From positions 70,277 through 134,276 of the forward strand of contig CAJNYU010000613.1 in the NCBI GenBank assembly GCA_905331475.1: a stretch of DNA of 64,000 nt, in the 5' to 3' direction. A model generated the notes under the pieces. The model was given only the letters and a program-made list of their open reading frames with translations. It was not told the DNA's origin and ran no database searches. The translations under genes and the position numbers were made by a program. Shown piece by piece: positions 13,701 to 28,427 of this stretch. This DNA is from Rotaria socialis (Eukaryota; Rotifera; Eurotatoria; Philodinida; Philodinidae). Within the stretch, counting starts at the first letter, position 1. The number at the start of each line of letters is the position of its first letter.

Positions 13701-16700
13701 GAACTGGTTCCGGAATGTTCAACATTGCAGAATAGGATGACTGCTCTATTGCAATCAAATTACGAATGAATTAAAAACATAGGATCACATATGAATACTA
13801 TAAAGCATTTTAAAAAGCGTCACATAAGCCTGCCAGATGTGAAATTACTAATGGGCAAAAAAGAAAAGGTATAATTATGGCTTGCGTGATTTAAAATTTT
13901 AGTTTTCTCGACTTATCATCTATCAATGCTGATAAGTCAATGAAAAACATGATTTTTATTGTATCTTGAAACCAGCATGATGACTGTATAAGATTTTTAT
14001 GACAATCTGCTCAGTTTCTTCTCGTTTAGTTGGATATAAAATTCAACAAACTTATCAGAACAAAGGAGCAGAATTTCACTCAAGAAAAGTAGCAATAAGA
14101 ATCTCGACGGAAACGTCCCGTTTTTAACGAAACTTGACTTTTCGACTTTAGTCGCAACTACATCAAATCAGCTTCAGAAGTATGTGATGCAGTTCATTTA
14201 GCCCTGATAGGTATTAGAGGATTTGAAGACCTCGACATTGCTCAGCGCTGATTCAATAATTATTCTTCATTTTCCAACTGAATCGTGTATAACCTAATGA
14301 CATGAAATCTGTGACGTTCTCTAGTTGAAACAGAAAGCAAAGCGCGTACTTTTTTATCACTTCAATAAATGAAAGATCTACTGTACAATTTTGATTTTTT
14401 ATGAAAACACTGGATTTAAAGTTAGTTTCTCGTGAGAAAAATGAATTCCGTTGGAGAATAAGAATAATTTTAATGATATGGTTGACTTGAAAATATTTGA
14501 ACAGTGAAAATTCATGCAATCAAGTATTTATTTATTGAATGATCCTCATACACCTTGTCGAAAAGAATCCACTAACCAGAGGGCAATCTATTTATGGTTC
14601 TTTATAACTGAAAGCTGACTTACATGAATTATTTTAATTTCTGTTCTCAGAAAATTCATCATAATTTGATACAAAAGCATTTAGATGGAAAGAAGTCCAT
14701 AAATAGATCACCGAGTTAGACCAGTTATGACTTTAAATCATACTAGATCCGTAGGTATTGACAACTGTACAAAGAGAGAATTAGGGTTTTAAATATCATA
14801 AATATATTGTAAAGAAATGTACTCTGTTGATCACGATGCAAATTAAAGAAAGTGAAATCCATTCCTAAGAAGTTTACGGTACTGATGGGAAACATTTCAC
14901 TAATGCGTGCAGAACAAAGATAATCTTACATCAGACCAAATCGCCTTCGATCGAGAAGCTATATGTAAAATATTTTCATCGTTTCCATTATTGATATTAA
15001 TATCTATGTATAGCACAATGAATAGAATCGTTAATTAATTATTGAAAGTCTATTATAAGGGCATACCACATCTGAAACGTTTTTCGTCAGCAGTTAATTT
15101 ATCGAAAATGAAAATGTTATTGTAGTAGACGGCATAATGAAGCGGTGCCCATTGATTTTCTTCATCCCAATGAGTAATGATTGCTTGGATCTGTACTTCA
15201 GAAAGTTTCATCGACTTAACACGGGCAAGAAACGCCTCCCACTTTTTTTCCGCAATTTCTCTTCTTGACCGAGCAGCCTGCAAGAAAATAAAATAATTTC
15301 AGTTCAATGATGAATTTCTACATTGAGAAGACACGCAGCAAGTTTTTCGAGAAATACTACATCCAGAAAAGCAGTGTGACTCATTTATAGATCGACCGCA
15401 TCGCTCTTCTATGTCAAGTTTTACCACCACTAGCATCTCAGGGAATAATGAGTTAAGTACTTTACCGTGGGTCTCAAAAAGATAGATATTTCATGTATGA
15501 GTCAGTTTCAAAAACTCTATACTACATTAGAAACATCAATAATGTTGCTTTGATTATTGTGATCTTATGAAAGGCAATTTTTTCAAGAATCAGCTAAATA
15601 AAAACGCTGCTTAATTATAATCAATGCTTCGAAGTAGAAATATTCAAATATGAAATAGAACATACAGGAGAGTATAAAAAATATTTAACCGGTAAGAACA
15701 CCTGAAAAATAATAGTGCACTCAATTTATGGAAGAAGTTTGAAAATAAAAAGTATCACTCTTTATTTTTTCTTCAGTTTAACTGTTATAACTAATGGGAT
15801 AAAACATCCAGCACCGCATTGGCCGAACTATGGAATATTAGGACAGAATTATCTATAAAGACAAAAATGAACTGAATTAGAACCTGTCTCTGTTCGATAA
15901 TTAGTTTTTATTTTGCATTATGCAACTGCATTTAGACTATCAATCTTCATCTTTCTTCAATACAATCATCAATTTCAACATCGGCCTCATCGCTAACAAC
16001 TGTTGAAAGAAATAAACCTAATTTAATTATTTCAATCAGTGATCACCGAGGTCGATGTGTGGACGCGAATTTAATTAAGAAAACACTTGTATATATATTC
16101 ACACTAATAGCATTGACGACTTCAAGTATGGTGTTATATACTCAGTGAATGCTGGATGGGATAGATGTTCTTTGTAATTCATCATCATTATGTCCTTTAA
16201 TGCGAATGCCAAATGTTTTCTTTTATTTATTCCCAAACAATTGGTTCAGTCGAAACTAATTGAAGTTTGATTATTTTTTCATTTTTACTCAATCCATTCG
16301 TATAGCGATAAATCTTCTTTGTAAACAATCCAAGTATCTATCGAATCATAAGTTTGGATTTTAGAGTCATCTATTTTCACTATCATTTTTACTGAAAAGT
16401 CAACAACAATTGATGCAGAGAAGCATTTTATACTGTAGAAATTATCTGGCAAGGCCATTTGCATCAAGGTCATGCTCTGTAAAGAACATTCTTTTTTCAA
16501 GAACAAAATAAAAGAAAAATCTTTCTATGAAGAAAAAACCCGGGAAGATTTATCTTCTAAAAAGTTAGGGAAACCATAATTTTGTTCCTTGTGGATGCAA
16601 AGGTGTAAGAAAAGACACGATGAAGATTGACACCCTCAGTAACTCTTCTCTGAACACTATGTCATGTTCCTGACCAGTACGCCATCCCTCAAAGAACTTT

Positions 16701-17673
16701 AGCAGCTCTTTGATAATTATTTTGGCTGTAGCAATAGTACAACATGCGGCAAGTTAGCGAAGAAATCAATTTTATATGCCGGTGTGTTGCCTTATATAAT
16801 GAATGGTTCACCAACATTACCGATAAATATCTATCCTTCTACACACTTACATGAAGCGCAGAAGTTCTATTTCAGCTACTCTTCAGAAACAATTTTTTAT
16901 GCAAATAAGTTACTTTACTAATTAAAGTTTAACACTCGTTTTTGGATACAGGAAAGAAGTTTTTGTATACTGTTGAGCTTAATAAAAACAATTTTTCTTC
17001 TCATCATCTTTATAGAAAACTCAAAATGAGCAGAGCTAATTTTTGGCCTTGTGCATAAATGTTTCATGGCTCGAACTACAAACTAACAATGATTTATACA
17101 TAAAATACTGATAAAACTAAACTAAACCGATTTTCTTTTTGAATCTAGGTATCCAAGAAAGTATGCTTGAAAATGAACTCCTGACGTAGTTTATACGAAT
17201 ATTCTACAATATTTCACAACTCAAACTGTGGAAAATCTCATAAGAATCATTCTTCAACAGTTCAAGTTACTAGTAAATAGTAGATATAAATGATCTTCAA
17301 CTCTTTTTAGTACATCAATTACATTAAGAATATTCATTTCAACTGATTTTCGGTATCAAATTCAAAGAAAATTTGCAATTTCTATTCGATAACGATAAAT
17401 ATGGAAAAAAGTCTCTTTTCAAGAATGATAGTCAAAGTTTTACAAAAGCATTTTCTGGATTTTTATGTGATAAATATGAAATATCGAAAAATCTAATCAT
17501 CATATACCACTTACACACATGTAACTGTTTCAGGAATAGTTTACGGAAGATTCTTGTCTTACCTCGAAAAGTAACGTTTGTGGTGATTTCCGTGTAGATC
17601 CTTCATAATCAGTTATTGGCCAATGATTTAGTGTCTCATTAGAGCTGGGGAAGATTTTTCCAGTTTGTGACAT
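4795..17673 (-). CDS. TRPA1: TRPA1-type ankyrin-repeat cation channel
   Basis: Ten exons: 17673-17563, 15277-15067, 15003-14930, 13369-13145, 11700-11257, 9769-9634, 9366-8920, 8234-7773, 6448-5384 and 5156-4795. All phases agree and give 1,178 residues (human TRPA1 is 1,119). TRPA channels are plasma-membrane tetramers passing Ca2+ and Na+ in response to electrophiles, heat or mechanical stimuli. After a non-repetitive N-terminus, at least twelve ankyrin motifs are visible over residues about 80-660, for example RTPLHIAAQ, YTPLLTAVF, FTCLHWAAAKGHTEIV and RTPLHVACENGHSEIV. The linker TPMRKLIRYMPDVAV is typical of TRPA proteins. Six membrane segments follow (residues about 750-1058). The pore helix and filter read SLMLFDLGYE, keeping the acidic residue that aligns with human Asp915, and S6 ends INLLIGLAVGEI, the TRPA gate and TRP-like motif. 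Seven introns exceed 260 bp (up to 2.3 kb), unusual next to the 50-65 bp introns of its neighbours. The 74-bp exon at 15003-14930 is easy to miss. Which TRPA subfamily it belongs to is undecided. Confidence 0.9.
6590..6880. repeat. Foldback island of GATTTTC/GAAAATC words in a TRPA intron
   Basis: The ends are inverted: the left has ACACTGTAA and then AATTCTAGAAAAG, the right has TTTTCTAGAATTTG and then TTACAGTGT. The interior is dense in TTTTC/GAAAA words on both strands. It lies in the 1.3-kb intron between the ankyrin and membrane exons. No protein is encoded. Confidence 0.6.
7549..7613. repeat. Hairpin-forming inverted repeat
   Basis: Two arms of about 25 bp share the core CAAGGGGAAACG and face each other across a loop of roughly 10 bp. 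It is GC-richer than its surroundings and lies in the same TRPA intron as the 6.6-kb foldback island. It could be a solo element tip or a decayed MITE. Confidence 0.6.
8440..8800. repeat. Dispersed-repeat copy with GGACGGACGG tract and T-loop hairpin
   Basis: Within a TRPA intron, the sequence passes into ACGGACGGACGGCCGGCC, sharply unlike the AT-rich context. It ends with GTGTACTC, a run of Ts and GAGTACAC, a perfect 8-bp stem. This GGACGGACGG tail style is familiar from dispersed repeats in invertebrate genomes. The family and the left boundary are not certain. Confidence 0.55.
13403..13755. repeat. GGAATTCC-saturated foldback element in a TRPA intron
   Basis: About 353 bp with imperfect terminal inverted repeats of about 65 bp, which run from ATTGCAA inwards through CAATGTTGAACATTCCGGAA to GGAACCAGTTCC. 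Between them are more than a dozen copies or near copies of TTCC/GGAA, many forming GGAATTCC or TTCCGGAA palindromes. The right tip mirrors the left. The element sits 34 bp from the acceptor of the fourth TRPA exon. A 127-codon plus-strand frame overlaps it, but it is Pro/Glu/Ser/Thr-rich only because of the repeated words. Confidence 0.75.
14155..14251 (+). other. Exon-like open stretch, unrecognised
   Basis: A plus-strand frame reads SRNYIKSASEVCDAVHLAL and continues about 15 residues to a TGA. It is preceded by an acceptor-like TTTTCGACTTTAG. It looks more protein-like than its surroundings, but there is no partner exon nearby, and it lies inside a TRPA intron on the opposite strand. It could be a transposon relic or chance. 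Confidence 0.25.
15278..17562. other. TRPA intron 1 (2.3 kb) with possible coding relics
   Basis: The region between the first and second TRPA exons. On the minus strand, 16477-16285 is open after an acceptor-like CTTTACAG and ends in a stop. A second open stretch of about 55 codons lies at about 16745-16580, including FFEGWRTGQEHDIVF. Neither joins the other in a convincing gene, and neither is recognised. They may be remnants of an inserted element. Confidence 0.35.
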
Positions 17674-20633
17674 TATTTGGTTGCAAAGTGATTGTATTTC
17701 TGATTTTTCTATTTGTCTTGTGTGTAACTTTTCAAATTTCTATTGTATTTTATCGGTTTGATTCGATCAGATTATTCATTTACCGTAAGAAAAAAAATAT
17801 AAACTTGTCTGAGACTTTTTTCACACTCTGTTTTCTTTAATTTTTATTGCTGTCAAGGCCTGAACACTCCGATGTCTGGTTGAGTTTTTTTGAAACAACA
17901 AAAAGCGTCATTAAAATATTAAAACCCAGTCGGGGAAATTGTGAATGAATAAGTTGCAATGCTTAAATTAGTTACAATTTTATAGTCGACATGTTAAAAC
18001 CTGCAAATTTTAAAGTGTCCAAATGTGTTAGTTCATGTTAGCTAATTACATGTGTTGAGGAAGGTCATTATAATACGATCAATTTAATCTCAACTGCGTG
18101 GTCTTAAAATTCACTATTCAAAAAATGGTTAGCAGCTGAGAAAAATACTGCTGTCTATGCTCAATGTATTCAAACGAGTAGAGATCAGATGCTTACTATT
18201 AATTCCAGTTTATCGATCAAAATGAATTAAACCTAAAAAGTTTTAGCAAAATATATACAAAAACAACAAAAAAGAAGAAATCCTATCGTGAAAGAGAAAC
18301 GTTCAAGGCAAATTTCCCACTTGAATAAAATTCATCGCGTTAATGTATCATTAGTTAATGTGTTGCAGACTCAACGAAAGAAATTTGTCAGTGTAATGTG
18401 TCGTATTTCAGATAACACTTTATGTTTCTACTAACTATTCAGTCATCATTTTATTTCGTTCATAGATCAGCATAACTCCTGGAATGCATACGCTCACCCT
18501 AGTTCACTGTAATCATGATGTACTGCGATTCGCTTTGGAGTAGAGTGAGTCTCATTTTTTTGCCCTTGAAAGAAATTCATTCACGTCATTTCATGAAAAA
18601 TGATTATCGATAATCTAGTAGCAGATTGTGATAATTTCCATAAAGTGCTTTGAAGTATCTATTAAATTTTTATGAGTAACAGGGTTTTATTCAATGTAAA
18701 ACATCGTCGGTTGCGAAGTTCTATTAGCCATTCAAGCTCTAACACAGAAGAAAAATGCTGAATTAACATATTTGTTTGTCTATACAGGTCAACAAATACT
18801 TGTGCATTTCGATACTTCATATAAAATAATCGCTAATTTATCCCCTAATTTTTAAAGTTTCATTAGTACATTCAATACAAAGCTCATATCATCAATGAAA
18901 ATTAGTACTGTTAATCATACTCCACATACATATGGCTAAACCGCAATTTATAAATTCCTCGAAGGGCATTATAGTTGAAGTGCCACTTGTAGTTCTTTTG
19001 TTCCTTCAGTTGCTTGTATGGTATCTATGCAGCTTGAATGAGAATATTTTAACAAAAAAATACTCCATATTGATTGTCGATGACGAATCGCGCTTTTCTC
19101 GTATGTTTATTTATGCATACATAATAAAAAATTGATGTGTAAAAAATAAAACACGAACCATTCTTCAGTTTCTTATACATACATAGTAAAATAATGAAAA
19201 TTTCTGTTGACATTATCATTAATTAATTTACATTTTTGCTTGAATGCGCAATACATATAGATCAAAAGTTTAGGTCAAATTATAGACTTTTTTCTTGTAA
19301 CCTCTTTGCATATAATCACCCGTTGGACCTGGAAATGAAATTTCTCTATTAAGACAAGATTCATTTGAGTGTACGACTGTAATTGAAACCGTCAGTAAAT
19401 ACTGAGTGTATAAATAAAAGAGACGAGTTCATCTGCAATCTTGCCCAAAAAAGACGCATCCATTCTATGTCGTATGAATACGATCTGCATAGTTATCGGA
19501 GTTGTTAGGTCAGCGAATACTCAGGACTAGAGTCTACCCTATGCTAAAATTCTTCTTTCGCCTACGAAATCAACATAGTGGTGGCAGTCACAAAATAGAA
19601 TTTGCTATTGGGAATTACTGCTGATTTAAATTTGACTGACGCACTTAACCCACGCCCTTTATTGATTTTTTTCAAAGACAAATTGTAAAAGAATTTAATC
19701 GTAGCTCTGCCAAATTTTCTACCAACACGTAGTATTTTAGCTATAAGTCTACTTTATTGAATACAATAAATAAATACTTTTTTGCATTTATAATTCCTAA
19801 AGAAACAAATCTTTCATGTATGTATTTTTTCACGATTCAATGAATTGTTTTCAATGATTCTGTCAATATTTTGGATTGTGAGCTCCTTGTATACATTGAA
19901 TATATCATAACATTGAATTATGAAACTAATCTTTTGAAAGTGTTTAAATCGCGATGGAAGATTCGATCTAACTTGAATGTTTAATTCTTTTGTCCAATAA
20001 TAGAAATACCTTGCATGTGCTATTTTTGCCATTCTTAAGAACTGTTTTAATGATCAGTGATTAGGCTTAGTTCAGCTTTGATCCCAAAATTATATCGAAC
20101 ATAGAAATCATCCAACCAAAAATTGAATATCCTCAAGTCAAATTGAGCTTCGGACATTGATTGAAGTTAAGCAAATGGTATTCACACTTTTCCTTAGAAC
20201 TTTTTGAGCCATCAAGTATGTATGATGTCGTTGAGAGATAACCTGTGATACTTTAATACTCAAACAAATTACAATTTCCTATTGAGATAAATGAACCATC
20301 AAGACTTGCCGTTATTCGATTTCAATTGTTTACGCGTATAGTAAATTCTTGTTTTTACTGAGTCAATAACTTCTCCTTTATTTTGTTCATGACACTTAAA
20401 AATAAGTTGATTAATGTAATACGAAAAAAAAGAACAAAAACAGAGTAATTATTGAAAGATAAAATAACATGTTTTTCCGCAGAAAAGGAAACAACGATTT
20501 TCCAATAATAAACACACAACAACATAGTGAAAATAAATCTTTTAACTATACAATAAAAACAATTTTAAATAAATACATCTAAATGTATACAAAAACTGAA
20601 ATTAAAAAATGAAATAGAAAAACATCTGCAGCT
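17674..20633. other. Intergenic between TRPA and FBXO47
   Basis: Nearly 3 kb of AT-rich sequence upstream of the TRPA start and downstream of FBXO47. Short frames (for example 18932-19135 plus and 20032-19814 minus) have no recognisable features. I see no tRNA or strong repeat. Confidence 0.55.
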
Positions 20634-22537
20634 TTAATTATTCTGATTAATTTGATTCGTGAGAAGAAATGATATCAATGCTGCTTTTTGCGCATCTAAT
20701 GCTTCAAGTTGTTGCAAATAATGTAATTGATCTGCTGGTGTTATGGTCGATGAAGCTAAACAAAATAGCAAAGAAAAATGTAAGAAAACAGAAACGAATT
20801 GTATTTTACCAAGAACAGCAATGACATTTCTTGTCACACAACGGAATGCATTTTGTAAATGAATAATGATTGAATTTCGTTGAGCAATAATTGTACAACG
20901 TTCAAATGAATCTTCTACAGCCATTTGAATTATTTCATAATACGCTTTACGTTGGCGAGCAACCTAAATTTCTGATGTAGTAAATAATTATCTCTAAGTT
21001 GCAAATGACTTACTACACATAATGACTGAATTAATTGAGCATATTCTTTATGATAGTTTTTCATCTAAATAAAAGCAAAACTGAAGATTTATATATTCAC
21101 CATTATGATAAACTTACAGCAAAAGCAATCAATACGTTGGTTAACAATTCTCTACCACAGTAGAATAATAATTCAGCGACATATTCAGATTTCCAGGATA
21201 CTGGTTGAGCTAGAATCGAGATAAATAGATTCGTTTGATTTTCATATTGAACGTGTGTCATTACCGATAAGCTCATTTAATAGAGCAAGTTTACTGTTAC
21301 TGTTCCATGCTTTTTGAGCATGTGCTGATCGGTTGAGTACATTGAAAGCACGACTTAAATCAAAATAAGCTTGTTCTTCGTCAACATTCGGATAGATAAG
21401 AAAATCCGACCGATCACGAGAAAATTTTTCCCAATCGATTTTATCTGAAATTAAAATTAAATAAACTCAATTAGTTCTTCGTTTTGATTCTCTTACTTAA
21501 TGACATCGGTCCAAATAGTAAATAGATAAGTCGAGCTTGAAACCAAATCGGTTGTTTATACAGAATTACATTTAATAGACAACCACGATGGGCATAAAGT
21601 CGAATCGAATCAAAATAAACCAAACGAAAACACGAACGTATTGATTGTTCAAGTTGAGTTTCAACACCGACTAATGAATAGAAAAACAAAAAGAAAGGTG
21701 AAAATAATACTGAGATGACGAATAGCATACCATGTTCACATGAATAAAATCGATCGATTTTTTTTTGTAATTGTAAATGAGAATCTAATTGAGAAAATGC
21801 CCAAGCAATTTCTCGTTCAGACCAATGTCTTGTTGCTTCACCAAAAAATCGACCAATACGAGATAAATCTTCCATACAAGAGCCATCATCCGATAAATTC
21901 AACTAAAGAAAAAGGCCTTACTTTATTTCCTGGATCGTCCACACAATGACTTACCTTGTTAAAAAGTACTTCTTTAATCATTTGTATACGACGTACAAGC
22001 GGTAATAGACTTGTCATTAATCCATACAATCGACCTAATTATAATTCTTGTTAATATTAAAAGTTTACTTTATTTTCTCTTACCAAGATTTTCCCAGGCG
22101 CCAGATCGACGACGATCTGGTGTTATTTGCAATACAAATTGAATATAACGAGTACCCATCGATGATCGTAGAAAATTTAATACAATAGAAAAATATTCAT
22201 TACTCGTACTGGCTAATTGATGAAGTTCATATGCTAAGAATGGAAGAAGAAAAACTAGAACTTCATATTGTCTATGAATTAGGGACTCACGAGATAATTT
22301 TAATAAAATTAAATCACGCATTTCAATTGGTATTTGACTTAGATAACATAGATTAGCTGGAATCATGGATTGCTTAACATTAAACGGCCTAGCAAAGAAG
22401 AAAAACTTGATAAAATCAGATTGCTTGTGTTTTTCCCCAAAAACTTACGTAAGTTGTAAAAAACGTTTTTTCTTTGGTGATGATGATGACACTGCATCAG
22501 TGATAGAAAAATATTTACGTTTCCCGATACTCATCAT
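20634..22537 (-). CDS. FBXO47: F-box only protein 47-like
   Basis: Ten exons: 22537-22449, 22388-22084, 22034-21955, 21902-21731, 21670-21497, 21444-21265, 21209-21118, 21064-21014, 20963-20810 and 20755-20634. They give 472 residues with consistent phases (human FBXO47 is 452). F-box proteins recruit substrates to SCF ubiquitin ligases through SKP1. FBXO47 and its nematode relative PROM-1 act in meiotic prophase. A basic Ser/Lys-rich N-terminus precedes the F-box-like segment IPIEMRDLILLKLS. The strongest family signature is in the middle: WFQARLIYLLFGPMS matches human NQARLLYIIFGPIS. The C-terminal helical region (LQNAFRCVTRNVIAVL) also aligns. The start was taken at the double ATG (22537) because the exon splices in phase to the F-box exon. 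The 60-nt intron at 21671-21730 has no in-frame stop, so its retention would add 20 hydrophobic residues. Confidence 0.88.
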
Positions 22538-22963
22538 GTTGGTAATGAAGAAACGATCGATCGCGCTTGAATTTTTCGACTTGGGCGGAAACCGTTTTAC
22601 AATAGTCGAAAATGTTCATAAAACTTTCTTCGTTGGAAATCACACGAAAATTATTTTAGTAAAATAAATATTACTTTTCATTCATTAAAATAATAAATTT
22701 TAATAAATATAATTTTAAAAAAAATCGATGTTTTCGGCCTAGGTGTCGCTAGTTAATAGCTGATCAGTGCGCATCCAATCGGATGCGTAATGTTGCTCGT
22801 AAATAAGTAAAAATACTATGAAAAATAAAATAAAATAGATGTTCTTGCGATCATGTTGTAAATAATTCTCATGTTAAATATAGAATGTTTAGAGTTGATG
22901 AAAATAAAATATTTATTGGTTTCTCTCGTATGACATATGTGTTTAACAAATACATCGGTGATC
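22538..22963. promoter_or_regulatory. Putative bidirectional promoter of FBXO47 and MLK
   Basis: Only 426 bp separate the FBXO47 start codon (minus strand) from the MLK start codon (plus strand). The interval is very AT-rich and contains no frame worth calling. A shared promoter region is inferred from the head-to-head arrangement; I see no decisive TATA or initiator element. Confidence 0.45.
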
Positions 22964-27603
<4,640 letters not shown>

Positions 27604-28427
27604 ATAGCTCATATCGAACTCTTGAAGGAGGTTGTCTTAATTGAAAGATTTCTTGGTTTTTTTTCTTTTTATCAAGTTTTTCCTTTTCTTTTCTTTTCTT
27701 TTCTTTTAGCTTTTCTTTTTTCCCTCTCCTGTTAAACACATACAAGTCTATAGTGCCATTTCTAAATTGTATTAATATGTATGCTCATGCCTGTGTGTTC
27801 TTTGACTCTTTTGTATTTGCACGTATTTATATGTTCACAGAAAATTATTCTATTTTGGCTTTTTTTGTTTGAAGAAAAAAACAGCAGGACTAGTGTATTT
27901 GTTGGATGACTAAAGTTTTTCTTTTTTTGTACCATATTTTTTGTTCATGAAAACACATTATTTATGTCTCTTACTGTCGTGTATATAACTGGAACAGAAA
28001 AAAAACGAACTAAATTGAAGTATTCATGGTATTGAAAATCATTTTTCTTCTTCTACCACTGAAATCATTATGGCATACAAATATATTGAACACTTTCAAA
28101 TGCTAGATTTCATTTTCATATTAGTTTTCTATATAATAGTGGCTGCTCTAATATTCATTTAGATTTTAGATTGCATCGAACAATCCAGGGTACGGTTGTG
28201 AAGGCCAGACGAACAATTACTCGCACCCTACACTCGAGAAAGAAACCTCCGTTTTAATTTTAACTAGTCAACGATCAATATTCTTGTATCTTGTTGTTTC
28301 CGAATTTCGTTTTAGTCAGAAAATCGTTTATTAGTGTAAAACAACTTGAACAAAAAACTAAAGTTTGCACGTATATAGGTATTTCTTTGTTTTTCTGCCA
28401 CTCAAAAGCAAATATATATTTGGATAT
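27604..28427. other. Convergent intergenic region with pyrimidine tract
   Basis: Lies between the MLK stop and the IVD stop, whose transcripts converge. The stretch 27650-27730 is a long T/C tract including repeated TTTTC units. It is probably the two 3' untranslated regions; no gene is seen. Confidence 0.6.

Noticed and set aside
13386..13769. 127-codon plus-strand protein rich in Pro, Glu, Ser and Thr
   Set aside because: The composition follows from repeated GGAATTCC words in a foldback element; both tips and arms are nucleotide-level inverted repeats.
16285..16506. Terminal exon of a separate gene in TRPA intron 1
   Set aside because: No upstream exon could be joined in phase and no family was recognised, so it is listed only as a possible relic.
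22365..22667. 100-codon plus-strand frame
   Set aside because: Antisense to the first FBXO47 exons, which have consistent phases and recognisable protein.
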